Source: Lysobacteraceae bacterium NML95-0200 (GTDB lineage Bacteria > Pseudomonadota > Gammaproteobacteria > Xanthomonadales > Xanthomonadaceae). Taken from it: 41,687 nucleotides of DNA. Positions 1 through 8,599 of this stretch are shown piece by piece. The DNA is taken from positions 1-41,687 of the forward strand of contig NWQQ01000007.1 of NCBI GenBank assembly GCA_002798255.1, read 5' to 3'. Position numbers and translations under genes: made by a program. The notes under the pieces are model-generated. The model saw nothing but the letters and a program-made list of their open reading frames with translations. It was not told the origin of the DNA and made no database searches. The first letter of the stretch is position 1, and the number at the start of each line of letters is the position of its first letter.

Positions 1-87
1 GCACGAATCCTTCACAGAACGCCTTCAACACGACCAAGCTGCATCGCATGCTTCTGACCTTCAAAGGGCTCCCAGCATGCCATTGAA

Positions 88-114
88 AAACCCCGTGCCA
101 AAAACACGGGGTTT
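88..114 (-). terminator. Intrinsic terminator downstream of the histidine kinase
   Basis: Perfect 10-bp stem (88-97 with 105-114), AACCCCGTG-type arms and a 7-nt loop. Read leftward, the stem is followed by a run of T, as expected for the end of the leftward kinase operon. Read rightward, the T-run is short. Confidence 0.6.
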
Positions 115-126
115 GTCAGCGGTCTG

Positions 127-154
127 AGAACGGCTCCCGAAAGGGAGCCGTTCT
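127..154 (+). terminator. GC-rich hairpin, probable terminator of a gene left of the window
   Basis: A 12-bp perfect stem (127-138 with 143-154) closes on a GAAA tetraloop and is followed rightward by a T-rich stretch (TGCTTTCT). Read leftward it has no T-run. It lies 20 bp past the kinase stop codon and may serve a rightward gene outside the window; I see no such gene in bases 1-87. Confidence 0.45.
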
Positions 155-173
155 TGCTTTCTGCGAAAGCGCA

Positions 174-1511
174 TTACGGTTGCGTAAAACTCAACGTGGC
201 AATCACGCCGCGTTCTGCACCGGGCACCACGCGCACATGCCAGCCATACAGGTCGCACAGGCGGCGCACGATGGAAAGGCCGATGCCGCCGCCGTGGGTG
301 TGCTCGGCATGGGCGCCGCGATAGCCGCGCTCAAACAGGCGGGCGGCTTCTTCTTCGGAAAGCCCGGGGCCGGTGTCGATGACTTGCACGGCGTTTTCAA
401 CCAGCCGCACCACCACTTCGCCGCTCGGGGTGTATTTCACGGCATTGCCGATCAGATTGCCCAGCGCCACGCTGACGGCGGCCTCAGGCGCGTCCACAAT
501 CAGGCCGGGCTCGCCTTCCAGGCGCAGTGTCAGTGATTTGCCGCGCAGTTGCGAGCGGTGTGCATCCAGCAAGTGCTCGGCCACGCGGGCAACATCGGTG
601 GCGCCATGTACGCGCTCGTTACGGGAAAGTTGCAGCAAGGCATTGGTCAGGTCGGTACCGTTTTGCTGGGCGCGCTGGATGCGCAACAGGCGCTGGCGGG
701 TTTTCTCATCCAGATTGTCCTGCGAAAGCAGCAGCTCGGTGGCGCTGCGAATCACCGCCAGCGGTGTGCGCAGCTCGTGGCTGACATCGGCATTGAATTC
801 GCGGTCACGTTGCACCACGTCGGTCAGGCGCTCGGAATAATCATCCAGCGCCTTGGCCAGCTCGCCCACTTCGTCGTCGGCAAAAAACGGCGCAAGCTGC
901 TCCGGGCTGGAGCTGCTGCCGGCGCTACGCAGACGCTTGGCAAGGTCGGTCACCGGGCTCATCACTTTCGAGGCCGACCACCAGCCCAGCAACAGTGACA
1001 GCATGCCAAACAGCACCACCGCAAACATCAGCGCCTGCTGGATGCGCTGCTCGGCGCTGACCGCCTTGGCGGTGTCATAGGCCAGAAAAAACCAGGCATC
1101 TTCGGTTTTGCGCACCGCCAGCATGTAGGGCGAGGGGTTGTCGTTTTCATCCACACCGATGATGTTGTGGATGCCATCGCCGAGCACCGCCCATTCCGGG
1201 CGGTTGTTGCGCACGCTGTTCCACATCGAAGGTGGATAGATGAAGGCTTTCATCTGCTCCACTTCCACTTCCGGGGCAATATTCGGGTCGCCGGTTTCGG
1301 CAAAGGTGCGTGCGGCGGCGGCGATGTTCTTGTTGAGCGTGTCCTCCAGCAACTGGTTTTGCACGCTGGTGCGCACCACTTCAGTGGCATAGGCAAACAG
1401 CAGGGTCAGGCCAAGACCCAGCAGGAAAAACGACCAGATGATGCGGCTGCGCAGCCGCCTGCGCCGGGTGTGTTTTTTCTTGCCCGGGTCAGTTTCGGGA
1501 TTACTGCTCAT
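174..1511 (-). CDS. Membrane sensor histidine kinase (ColS/VgrS-like)
   Basis: Inner-membrane sensor kinase of an OmpR-type two-component system, 445 aa. Two transmembrane helices (about 24-46 and 160-180) enclose a periplasmic sensor segment of roughly 110 residues. Then come a HAMP linker, the phospho-acceptor box ADVSHELRTP (His245), an N-box LGNLIGNAVKYTPSG, and the ATP-binding glycine boxes DTGPGL and HGGGIGLSIV. The ATG at 1511 is chosen because it overlaps the regulator's stop by 11 bp; an upstream in-frame non-ATG start is less likely. The pairing resembles xanthomonad ColS/VgrS, but that label is recollection. The signal sensed is unknown. Confidence 0.88.
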   Translation of the reverse strand: MSSNPETDPGKKKHTRRRRLRSRIIWSFFLLGLGLTLLFAYATEVVRTSVQNQLLEDTLNKNIAAAARTFAETGDPNIAPEVEVEQMKAFIYPPSMWNSVRNNRPEWAVLGDGIHNIIGVDENDNPSPYMLAVRKTEDAWFFLAYDTAKAVSAEQRIQQALMFAVVLFGMLSLLLGWWSASKVMSPVTDLAKRLRSAGSSSSPEQLAPFFADDEVGELAKALDDYSERLTDVVQRDREFNADVSHELRTPLAVIRSATELLLSQDNLDEKTRQRLLRIQRAQQNGTDLTNALLQLSRNERVHGATDVARVAEHLLDAHRSQLRGKSLTLRLEGEPGLIVDAPEAAVSVALGNLIGNAVKYTPSGEVVVRLVENAVQVIDTGPGLSEEEAARLFERGYRGAHAEHTHGGGIGLSIVRRLCDLYGWHVRVVPGAERGVIATLSFTQP

Positions 1512-2181
1512 CCGAGGCTGCAATGCGGTAACCAATGCCGTGACGGGTTTGAATCAGCGCGCTGCCAAAGGGCTTGTCGATGGCACTGCGCAGGCCGTGG
1601 ATATGCACGCGCAACGAGTCCGAGTCCGGCAGCTCCTCGCCCCAGACGCGATTCTCCAGCTCTTGCCGAGTGACCACCGCTGGGCTGGCCTCCATCAATG
1701 CTTGCAGGATGCGCAGCGCAGTGGGATTGAGCTGCAACAGTTTGCCTGCGCGGCGCACTTCCAGGGTATCGAGGTTGTATTCCAGGTCAGCCACTTGCAG
1801 CTCGCGGGTCTGCATGCCCTTGCCACGGCGCGCCAGTGCGGCCAGGCGCACTTCCACTTCTTGCAGGGCAAAGGGTTTGACCAAGTAATCATCGGCACCG
1901 GATTCGAACCCGGCCAGCTTGTTGTCCAGCGTATCGCGCGCGGTCAGCATCAAAATCGGGGTTTGTTTGCGCGCCTCGTTGCGCAGCTTGCGGCTGACTT
2001 CCAACCCGTCCATGCCCGGCAGGTTGAGATCCAGCACGATGGCATCGAACTCATTGACCACCGCCAGGTGCAGGCCGGTCACGCCATCGGCGGCAAAATC
2101 CACGGTATGCCCGCGGTCTTCAAGAAAATCGCCCAGATTGGCGGCGATATCCTGGTTGTCCTCGATTACGAGTATGCGCAT
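1501..2181 (-). CDS. OmpR/PhoB-family response regulator (ColR-like)
   Basis: DNA-binding response regulator of 226 aa, partner of the kinase that follows it. The receiver domain (1-115) has the acidic pair ED at 7-8, phospho-acceptor Asp51 (VLDLNLPGMDG) and Lys102 in VKPF. The C-terminal winged helix (about 130-222) ends HGIGYRI, typical of OmpR/PhoB. A clear ribosome site, AAGGAG, lies about 8 bp before the ATG. It follows rimK by 69 bp on the same strand, so a rimK-regulator-kinase transcript is possible. The receiver sequence looks like xanthomonad ColR-type regulators; target genes cannot be inferred. Confidence 0.92.
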   Translation of the reverse strand: MRILVIEDNQDIAANLGDFLEDRGHTVDFAADGVTGLHLAVVNEFDAIVLDLNLPGMDGLEVSRKLRNEARKQTPILMLTARDTLDNKLAGFESGADDYLVKPFALQEVEVRLAALARRGKGMQTRELQVADLEYNLDTLEVRRAGKLLQLNPTALRILQALMEASPAVVTRQELENRVWGEELPDSDSLRVHIHGLRSAIDKPFGSALIQTRHGIGYRIAASDEQ

Positions 2182-2250
2182 CTGCTGCTCCTTGGTGCGG
2201 CTTTCCGCAAAAATTTAAGGGGATTCTGGCACAGCCTGCCGCTGCGTGTT

Positions 2251-3168
2251 TCAGCTGCGCGCCTTCTTGGACAGCCGCGCAGCGGTTTTGTTCAGCGCCG
2301 CGCCCGCCAGTGCGTATTCAACCATCATCCCGGCAATATCAAGGCCAGTGGCCGCTTCGATGCCTTCCAGCCCCGGCGAGGTATTCACTTCCAGCACCAA
2401 GGGGCCATGCCTTGAGCGAATCAAGTCCACCCCGGCCACGCCCAGCCCCAGCGCTGCCGCGGCTGCCACCGCTGCCTTGATTTCATCCTCGTCCGCCTCG
2501 ACTGCCGTGGCATGGCCACCGCGATGCAGATTGGAGCGAAATTCGCCTTCTGCCGCCTGACGCCGGATGGCCGCCACCACCTGACCGCCAATGACCAGAC
2601 AGCGCAAATCCGCGCCACCGGCTTCTGCCACGAATTCCTGCACCAGAAACTGCGCATGCAGCCCGCGCAGGGCTTCGATCACGCTGGTGGAGGCGGCATG
2701 CTTTTCGGTCAGCATCACCCCGGCACCCTGTGCGCCCTCCTTGAGTTTGATGACATGCGGTGCCGGGCCGAGCATGGCCAGCAAGTCCGCCGTGTCGTCC
2801 GGGCTGTCGCCAAACACCGTGGCCGGTTGCGCGATGCCCTGCGCGGCCAGCATCTGATGCGCACGCAGCTTGTCCTGTGCGCACAGGATGGCATCCGACG
2901 GATTGGGGGTATTCACGCCCATCAGCTCGAACTGGCGCAGCACGGCGCTGGCGTAACGCATCACCGAAGCGCCAATGCGCGGAATCACCGCATCGTAACC
3001 GGCCAGCGGCTGGCCTTTGTAGCGCATGTCAAAGCCATCGCCCGATACCCGCAGATAGCAGCGCAGCGGGTCGAGTACGCGCACGCTATGCCCGCGCGCC
3101 CTGGCCGCCTCGACCAAACGGCGGGTGGAGTAGAGCCGGCTGTTGCGCGAGAGGATGGCAAGTTTCAT
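2251..3168 (-). CDS. rimK: RimK, ATP-grasp alpha-L-glutamate ligase acting on ribosomal protein S6
   Basis: ATP-grasp ligase that in E. coli adds glutamates to the C-terminus of ribosomal protein S6 and makes oligoglutamate. At 305 aa it matches E. coli RimK (300 aa) along its length: N-terminal [13 protein letters not shown], the DAVIPRIG segment, the ATP-grasp lid ([11 protein letters not shown]), [11 protein letters not shown], and the metal-binding end [14 protein letters not shown]. The start is the ATG at 3168, which gives the family N-terminus; no strong ribosome site is visible. Transcribed away from the imelysin gene and toward the two-component genes. Confidence 0.93.
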   Translation of the reverse strand: MKLAILSRNSRLYSTRRLVEAARARGHSVRVLDPLRCYLRVSGDGFDMRYKGQPLAGYDAVIPRIGASVMRYASAVLRQFELMGVNTPNPSDAILCAQDKLRAHQMLAAQGIAQPATVFGDSPDDTADLLAMLGPAPHVIKLKEGAQGAGVMLTEKHAASTSVIEALRGLHAQFLVQEFVAEAGGADLRCLVIGGQVVAAIRRQAAEGEFRSNLHRGGHATAVEADEDEIKAAVAAAAALGLGVAGVDLIRSRHGPLVLEVNTSPGLEGIEAATGLDIAGMMVEYALAGAALNKTAARLSKKARS

Positions 3169-3208
3169 CGCGCCAGTATCCACCAGACACGACGAAATAA
3201 CACGAAAA

Positions 3209-3238
3209 TGAGAACTGTTCCCGACAAAGCCCTAAAAT
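3209..3238 (+). promoter_or_regulatory. Candidate promoter with a Fur-like operator for the imelysin operon
   Basis: A -10-like TAAAAT sits at 3233-3238, 27 bp before the imelysin ATG. Upstream, covering the expected -35 position, is TGAGAACTGTTCCC with an internal GAAC-T-GTTC inverted repeat that partly matches a Fur box (about 11 of 19 by eye). The iron-linked genes downstream make this plausible, but the match is weak. Confidence 0.3.
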
Positions 3239-3264
3239 ACCCGACCCCATTCAAGGAGAGCCTC

Positions 3265-4416
3265 ATGCGTCTTCGCCCTACCCTGATTGCCCTGTCGCTG
3301 GCATTTGCACTGCCGCAAGCCCAGGCCGAAACCGTCACTGCCGAGCGCGTGGCACAGCACTATGCTGCGCTGGTACAGGCCAGCTATGACGATACGCTGG
3401 CAGCTGCGCAGGACATGCAACGCGCGATTGAGGCCTTCAACGCTGCGCCTTCGCAAGCAACTCTGGACACTGCTCGGCAAAAATGGCGCGACGCACGCGA
3501 GTTCTACGGGCAGACCGAAGTATTCCGCTTCTACGGCGGCCCCATTGACGATGAAGGCGGCATCGAAGGCCGGCTCAATTCCTGGCCGCTGGACGAGTCC
3601 TATGTGGACTATGTGGAAGGCCGCCCCGGCAATGGTTTCATCAATGACCGGCGCTTCAAGATCAGCAAGGCCAATATCGCGCGTATGAACGAGCGCGGCG
3701 GCGAGGAAAACATCAGTGCCGGCTGGCATGCCATCGAGTTTCTGCTCTGGGGGCAGGATATGCGCGAAGACGGTGCCGGCACCCGCAGCTTTGAAGATTT
3801 CGTCGATGGCAAAGGCGCCAATGCCCAGCGTCGCCGCCAGTACCTGCAGGTGGTGACCGAGCTTTTGGTTGACGATCTGGCAAGCCTCGCCCGCGAATGG
3901 ACCGCCCAGAGCAACAATTACCGCGCCCGCTTCAGCCAGCAGGGGCAAGAGGCGGTGCGCAAGATCATCGTCGGCATGGGCTCGCTCTCACGCGGCGAGC
4001 TGGCCGGGGAGCGGCTGGAAGTCCCCATGGCCTCGCAGGATCAAGAGGACGAGCAATCCTGCTTCTCCGACAATACCCACCGCGATACCGTCAACAATGC
4101 CCTCGGCATCCGCAATGTCTGGCTGGGCGAGTATCAACGCCGCGATGGCAGCCGCCTGCAAGGCCCCGGCATCCGCGACCTGGTGGCAGCCGCCAATCCG
4201 CAGCTTGCAGAAAAAACCGGCGCGCAGATTGAGGCCTCACTCAAGGCCGCCGAAGCCATCCAGGCGCCGTTTGACCGCGAAATCACCGGCGATGAAAACG
4301 CCCCCGGCCGCCAGCGCGTACAGGCCACCATCGACAGCCTGACTGCACAAAGCAAACTGCTGATTGAGTCGGCCAGCGCCATCGGCATCCAGCAACTCAC
4401 CTTGGTTGATCCATGA
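3265..4416 (+). CDS. Imelysin-family (IrpA-type) periplasmic iron-uptake protein
   Basis: Secreted imelysin-like protein of 383 aa. A signal peptide (about 1-21, ending AQA|E) precedes the imelysin fold. The family signature GxHxxE is present in AGWHAIEFLLWG. Imelysins are linked to iron acquisition and are no longer thought to be peptidases. The ATG at 3265 has a good AAGGAG ribosome site 5 bp upstream. It overlaps the next gene by 4 bp (ATGA); the imelysin plus di-haem oxidoreductase pair recurs in proteobacterial iron-regulated operons. No second imelysin or DUF1513 gene follows here. Confidence 0.9.
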   Translation: MRLRPTLIALSLAFALPQAQAETVTAERVAQHYAALVQASYDDTLAAAQDMQRAIEAFNAAPSQATLDTARQKWRDAREFYGQTEVFRFYGGPIDDEGGIEGRLNSWPLDESYVDYVEGRPGNGFINDRRFKISKANIARMNERGGEENISAGWHAIEFLLWGQDMREDGAGTRSFEDFVDGKGANAQRRRQYLQVVTELLVDDLASLAREWTAQSNNYRARFSQQGQEAVRKIIVGMGSLSRGELAGERLEVPMASQDQEDEQSCFSDNTHRDTVNNALGIRNVWLGEYQRRDGSRLQGPGIRDLVAAANPQLAEKTGAQIEASLKAAEAIQAPFDREITGDENAPGRQRVQATIDSLTAQSKLLIESASAIGIQQLTLVDP

Positions 4417-5900
4417 GCCGGAAACACATGCTGGCCGTGTTGTCGGCTCTGGCCACCAGCATTGGCGCGGCCAGCTGGCTGCATGCTGCCGCTGGTCATG
4501 ACGACCCGCTGGGCGAGCAAACCGGCGGCAGCACCACAGTGCCTGCCACTGGCCGGAATGCATTTTCGTTTCCGTTCGCCAATCTGGACGATGCCGAGCG
4601 CACCCGTTTTGCCATCGGCAACTCGTTCTTTCGCCGCAACTGGGTGGAAGCTCCGGCCTCCACCACGGCTCGCGATGGTCTGGGGCCGCATTTCATTGCG
4701 CGCTCCTGCGGCGGCTGCCATGTGCAGGACGGACGCGGCGCACCGCCGGACTACCGCAAAACCCGTGGCCGCGATGCCGAGCCGACCGTAGCCCTGCTGA
4801 TGCGCCTGTCCATTCCCGGTGAAGCCGACCCCAAAGCCGGGGTACGCCCCGACCCGGTGTATGGCGACCAGTTCAATAATGCCGCCGTGCAAGGCGTGCG
4901 CCCCGAAGGCCAGGTGGAAATTCGCACCCGCCCGATTCATGGCCGCTTTGCCGATGGCACTCGCTATACCTTGCAGCAGCCGCTGTACCGGCTGGTGCGC
5001 CTGGGCTATGGCGCGCCCACCCGAGGCTTGATGATCAGCCCGCGCATCGCCCCGCAACTGCCGGGCGTGGGACTGATCGAAGCCATCGACGAGGCCGATA
5101 TCCTTGCCAATGCCCGCGAACAGGCCGCCCGTCCCGACCGCATCAAAGGCCAACCCAACCGGGTCTGGGATGCCGTCGCCGGTGCCGAGCGCATTGGCCG
5201 CTTTGGCTGGAAAGCCAATGTCGCCAGCATCGCCCACCAGACCGCCGGGGCATTTCTGGGCGATATGGGCATCACCAGCCCGACCTTTCCGTCCGAAACC
5301 TGCACCGCCACGCAAGCCGATTGCCTCGCCGCCCCGCATGGCGGCGGCAAGCGCCGTGGCCGCGACGGCGTACTGACCGCCGCCCAGGCACATGCCGGAC
5401 AGCCGGAAATCGACCAGAAAACCCTGAATGACGTGATTTTCTACCAGGCCACGCTCGCCCCCCCGGCGCGCCGCAATGCACGCGACGCGCAAGTTTTGCG
5501 TGGGCAAAAACTGTTCCATGATGCGCAGTGCGCCGCTTGCCACCGCCCCAGCTATACCACCGGCAACCCGCCGTTTCCGGCACTGGCCAGCGCCAAGGCC
5601 AGCGGCCAGACCATCTGGCCGTATACCGACCTGCTGCTGCACGACATGGGCGAAGCGCTGGCCGATGGCCGCCCCGACTTTGCCGCCAACGGCCGGCAAT
5701 GGAAAACCCCGCCGCTATGGGGCATCGGCCTGATTCGTGATGTCAACGGCCACCTGCGGCTGATGCACGATGGCCGCGCCGATGGCGTCATGGAAGCCAT
5801 CCTCTGGCACGGCGGCGAAGCAGAAGACTCGCGCCAGCAAGTGCTGAACATGCCCAAAAGTGACCGCGACGCACTGGTGAAATTCGTCGAATCGCTTTGA
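4413..5900 (+). CDS. Di-haem cytochrome c, thiol-oxidoreductase-like (DUF1111 family)
   Basis: Periplasmic di-haem protein of 495 aa. It has a signal sequence (about 1-28), a first haem site CGGCH in FIARSCGGCHVQDG, and a second CAACH in FHDAQCAACHRP near residue 370. It belongs to the family annotated as thiol oxidoreductase or di-haem oxidoreductase, which usually accompanies imelysins. The start codon overlaps the imelysin stop (ATGA), so the two are translationally coupled. The likely role is redox chemistry of periplasmic iron during uptake, inferred from context only. Confidence 0.88.
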   Translation: MSRKHMLAVLSALATSIGAASWLHAAAGHDDPLGEQTGGSTTVPATGRNAFSFPFANLDDAERTRFAIGNSFFRRNWVEAPASTTARDGLGPHFIARSCGGCHVQDGRGAPPDYRKTRGRDAEPTVALLMRLSIPGEADPKAGVRPDPVYGDQFNNAAVQGVRPEGQVEIRTRPIHGRFADGTRYTLQQPLYRLVRLGYGAPTRGLMISPRIAPQLPGVGLIEAIDEADILANAREQAARPDRIKGQPNRVWDAVAGAERIGRFGWKANVASIAHQTAGAFLGDMGITSPTFPSETCTATQADCLAAPHGGGKRRGRDGVLTAAQAHAGQPEIDQKTLNDVIFYQATLAPPARRNARDAQVLRGQKLFHDAQCAACHRPSYTTGNPPFPALASAKASGQTIWPYTDLLLHDMGEALADGRPDFAANGRQWKTPPLWGIGLIRDVNGHLRLMHDGRADGVMEAILWHGGEAEDSRQQVLNMPKSDRDALVKFVESL

Positions 5901-5906
5901 ACACCT

Positions 5907-5928
5907 GCCCGGTACTCAAGTACCGGGC
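5907..5928. terminator. Hairpin after the di-haem cytochrome gene
   Basis: Perfect 9-bp stem GCCCGGTAC/GTACCGGGC with a TCAA loop, 7 bp past the cytochrome stop. There is no T-run on either side, so it may be a weak or Rho-assisted terminator or an mRNA-stabilising hairpin. Confidence 0.4.
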
Positions 5929-6074
5929 ACAGCTCAGCGCGGCAAGGATGAAGCCCCCCGCAAGCGCCGCCATGTGCTGCCCCTATATCGAAGCCTCCGC
6001 CTGCTGCGCGCGGTTGTCGATGCGCCGGGAACCACTGAAAAACGTAGCGAGCGGATTGCCTGACAATGGCCGCC

Positions 6075-6146
6075 GGAGCGCAGGAGCGCAGGAGCGCAGG
6101 AGCGCAGGAGCGCAGGAGCGCAGGAGCGCAGGAGCGCAGGAGCGCA
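6075..6146. repeat. Nine perfect tandem copies of an 8-bp unit (GGAGCGCA)
   Basis: The unit GGAGCGCA is repeated nine times without a mismatch over 72 bp, in the gap between the convergent cytochrome and ABC exporter genes. Eight is not a multiple of three, so changes in copy number would shift any reading frame through it, but no credible gene crosses it. A short hairpin (TGTAC/GTACA) follows at about 6148-6163. The rest of the 315-bp gap shows nothing else. Confidence 0.95.
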
Positions 6147-6214
6147 GTGTACGTTGTAGTACATGAGCATTCCGAGCACCGCCGGCCGCCGTCAGGCGTA
6201 CGCGCAGTAGTTTT

Positions 6215-8281
6215 TCAGGCGTTCCCTTGCACTATCCTGCCGCCGTGCATCACCAACACCCGGTCGGCGCTGGCGATGGTTTCCGGGCGGTGGGCGACAA
6301 TCACCCGGGTGATGTCGAGCTGCTTCACCGCCGCGTTTACCGATTGCTCGTTGTGGATATCCAGATGGCTGGTGGCTTCATCCAGAAACAATATCTTGGG
6401 CTGGCGGTACAGCGCACGCGCCAGAATCACCCGCTGTTTTTGCCCGCCCGACAGGCTGCTGCCCATATCGCCAATCAGGCTGTGATAGCCCATCGGCATC
6501 GCCATGATTTCATCGTGGATGGCCGCCATTTGCGCGGCCTGCTCGACCCGCGCCTGCTCCACGTTAGCATCGAAAAAGCTGATGTTGTCGGCAATACTGC
6601 CGGCAAACAACTGGTCATCCTGCATCACCGCGCCCATGTAGGGGCGGAGGTTTTGTGCACCGATTTTGTGAATATCCTGCCCGCCGATGCGGATGCTGCC
6701 TTCCTGTGGTCCCAGCAACCCCAGCAATAATTTCACCAGCGTGGTTTTACCGCCGCCAGACGCACCGACAATCGCCACCGATTCGCCCGGCTCGATGCTG
6801 AAAGACAAATCCTTCAGCACCCATGGCTCGCCATCGGCATAGCGGAAGCCCAAACCTTCCACTTCGATTTTCATGTCCCGTGGCGGCGGCAGTTCCGCCT
6901 GCACCGTATTGTCTTCCGGCTCGGTCAGCACGATATCGGCCAGGCGCTCGCCATGCAGGCGCAGCATGCGGAACTCCATCGCCTTGTCAATCAGGCCGCT
7001 CATGCGCTGGGCAAACTGGTCTTTATAGGCCAGATAGGCAATCAACATGCCCACCGAAAATACGTTCTGCATCGCCAGCAGCGCGCCAATCCAGATAACG
7101 GCGATGCGCTCAATGCCAAATACCAACTGGCTGGCGCTGTTGAAGCCCAAGCCCATGCGCGCCAGCCGGATTTCATGGTTGACAGTCTCCACCATCAGAT
7201 TGTCATAGCGGCTGCGGCGCAAGCCTTCGGCACCGGCCACTTTCACGCTCTGCATGCCGCGCAACGATTCCAGCAAATGCGTTTGCTGCTTGGCGGCAGC
7301 CACCAATTGTTGCTCGGTACCATCGCGCAATGGGCGATAAGCCAACAGGCGAATGCCCAAGTAAAGCGCCACCGCCAGCAGGGTAATCAAGGCCAGCTTC
7401 CAGCTATAGAACAGCATCAGGGCGAGCGTGACCACCGCCATCAGGCCGTCAATCAGCGCCTCGACAAAACTGGTGGTCAGGGTGCGCTGAATTTCGCGCA
7501 CCGAGCCCATGCGCGAGGTGATATCGCCCAGATGGCGTTTTTCAAAAAACGACAAGGGCAGGCGCAGCGCATGGGCAAAGACATTGCCCATCCATTGCAG
7601 CCCGAGGCGCGAGGACAGATACACCACTGACCAGCCGCGCAACAGGCCAATGCTGATCTGCAGCAACAGTGCCAGCCCAAAACCCAGCCCGAGTACGGTC
7701 AACAGGTCGCGGTCGGCCGATACCAGCACCTGATCCACCACCCATTGCATAAAAAAGGGCGAGAGCACCACAAACACTTGCAGGGCGATGGAGAGCAGCA
7801 GGATTTGCGCCAAGGCACGCCATAGTCCCGTCACCCGTCCAGTCAATTGCCGTACCGAAATACTCGGCAACGCCTTGCGCGGGGCAAAGGCTTCGCCGGG
7901 GGCAAGCTCCAAGGCCACCCCGGTGAAATGCTCGGAGACTTCTGCCAAGGGCAGCACCCGCTTGCCGATGGCCGGGTCAAGAATCACCGCCTTGCGGCCA
8001 CTGACTTTTTGCAGCACCACAAAATGATTCAAATCCCAATGCAGCACACAGGGCAAGGCCAGCTTGTCCAGGTCATCCATATCCAACCGCAGCGCCCGGG
8101 TCTTGAACCCCAGCGCCTGCGCGATATGGATTAATTGATTGAGTTTCGCGCCTTTCAGCGACAGGGGAAACCGCTGACGCAGCTCCGGCAGTGAAACCTC
8201 CAGCCCATGTGCGGAAGCCACCATCGCCAAAGAGGCCAGACCACATTCAGCGGCTTCGGATTGGAGGATGGTCTGTCCCAT
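6215..8281 (-). CDS. Peptidase-containing ABC exporter (C39 peptidase, bacteriocin/double-glycine type)
   Basis: Inner-membrane ABC exporter of 688 aa that removes double-glycine leaders and exports the peptide. The N-terminal C39 cysteine peptidase has Cys13 (SEAAECGLASLAM), His86 (DLNHFVVL) and Asp102 (LDPAIG). A six-helix membrane domain (about 160-440) and an ATPase follow, with Walker A GASGGGKTT, signature LSGGQKQR and Walker B ILFLDEATSHLD. It is last in the leftward locus with an HlyD-type adaptor and a GG-leader precursor. Its GC content is closer to the chromosome than that of the AT-rich genes just upstream. An outer-membrane TolC partner is not in the window. Confidence 0.95.
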   Translation of the reverse strand: MGQTILQSEAAECGLASLAMVASAHGLEVSLPELRQRFPLSLKGAKLNQLIHIAQALGFKTRALRLDMDDLDKLALPCVLHWDLNHFVVLQKVSGRKAVILDPAIGKRVLPLAEVSEHFTGVALELAPGEAFAPRKALPSISVRQLTGRVTGLWRALAQILLLSIALQVFVVLSPFFMQWVVDQVLVSADRDLLTVLGLGFGLALLLQISIGLLRGWSVVYLSSRLGLQWMGNVFAHALRLPLSFFEKRHLGDITSRMGSVREIQRTLTTSFVEALIDGLMAVVTLALMLFYSWKLALITLLAVALYLGIRLLAYRPLRDGTEQQLVAAAKQQTHLLESLRGMQSVKVAGAEGLRRSRYDNLMVETVNHEIRLARMGLGFNSASQLVFGIERIAVIWIGALLAMQNVFSVGMLIAYLAYKDQFAQRMSGLIDKAMEFRMLRLHGERLADIVLTEPEDNTVQAELPPPRDMKIEVEGLGFRYADGEPWVLKDLSFSIEPGESVAIVGASGGGKTTLVKLLLGLLGPQEGSIRIGGQDIHKIGAQNLRPYMGAVMQDDQLFAGSIADNISFFDANVEQARVEQAAQMAAIHDEIMAMPMGYHSLIGDMGSSLSGGQKQRVILARALYRQPKILFLDEATSHLDIHNEQSVNAAVKQLDITRVIVAHRPETIASADRVLVMHGGRIVQGNA

Positions 8282-8426
8282 CAGCTACCTTAAGTTCTTG
8301 ACACTGCACGGAATCACTCAGCGCCATATGTTTTCCGACACGATAGCCTGCGACCATCATAGACAACGCCAATATCATTCCTAAAAAAACAACGAATCCC
8401 TTTATATCTGACAAAGGACGAATCAA
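8247..8426 (-). CDS. Possible small single-helix membrane protein overlapping the exporter start
   Basis: An open frame runs leftward through the otherwise empty, AT-rich 8282-8599 stretch and ends 35 bp inside the exporter gene in another frame. From a TTG at 8426 it encodes 59 aa with one clear hydrophobic segment (GFVVFLGMILALSMMVAGYR) and a polar tail. The first ATG, at 8378, would give 43 aa and cut the helix. No strong ribosome site supports either start. The overlap would couple it to the exporter. I do not recognise it. The remainder of 8427-8599 shows no gene. Confidence 0.35.
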   Translation of the reverse strand: MIRPLSDIKGFVVFLGMILALSMMVAGYRVGKHMALSDSVQCQELKVADGTDHPPIRSR

Positions 8427-8599
8427 GTCATTAAATTTTTTTAATATCTTGATTATTATAGAGCAACTAAAACTTCAGGGCGATGCACGGCGACCACAAT
8501 CAAAAAATAATGTCGAACCCGTCACCTTAAAATAACAACACACAACCGAGTCAACAAAATAAAACTCAATTTCCAAATTGGAAGCTTCCAGCATAGGCA

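Noticed and set aside
4134-5699. Long antisense ORF (over 500 aa) opposite the di-haem cytochrome, with similar ones opposite thiG/trmB, pyk, argS and the autotransporter
   Set aside because: Each lies wholly or mostly opposite a gene with clear motifs and is a by-product of GC-rich codon use; none has recognisable domains or a ribosome site.
6075-6146. CRISPR-like array
   Set aside because: Units are 8 bp and contiguous with no spacers, so it is a simple tandem repeat.
5934-6179. Minus-strand ORF with repeated SCAPALLR
   Set aside because: It is just the 8-bp repeat read in frame, with no ribosome site or other credible sequence around it.
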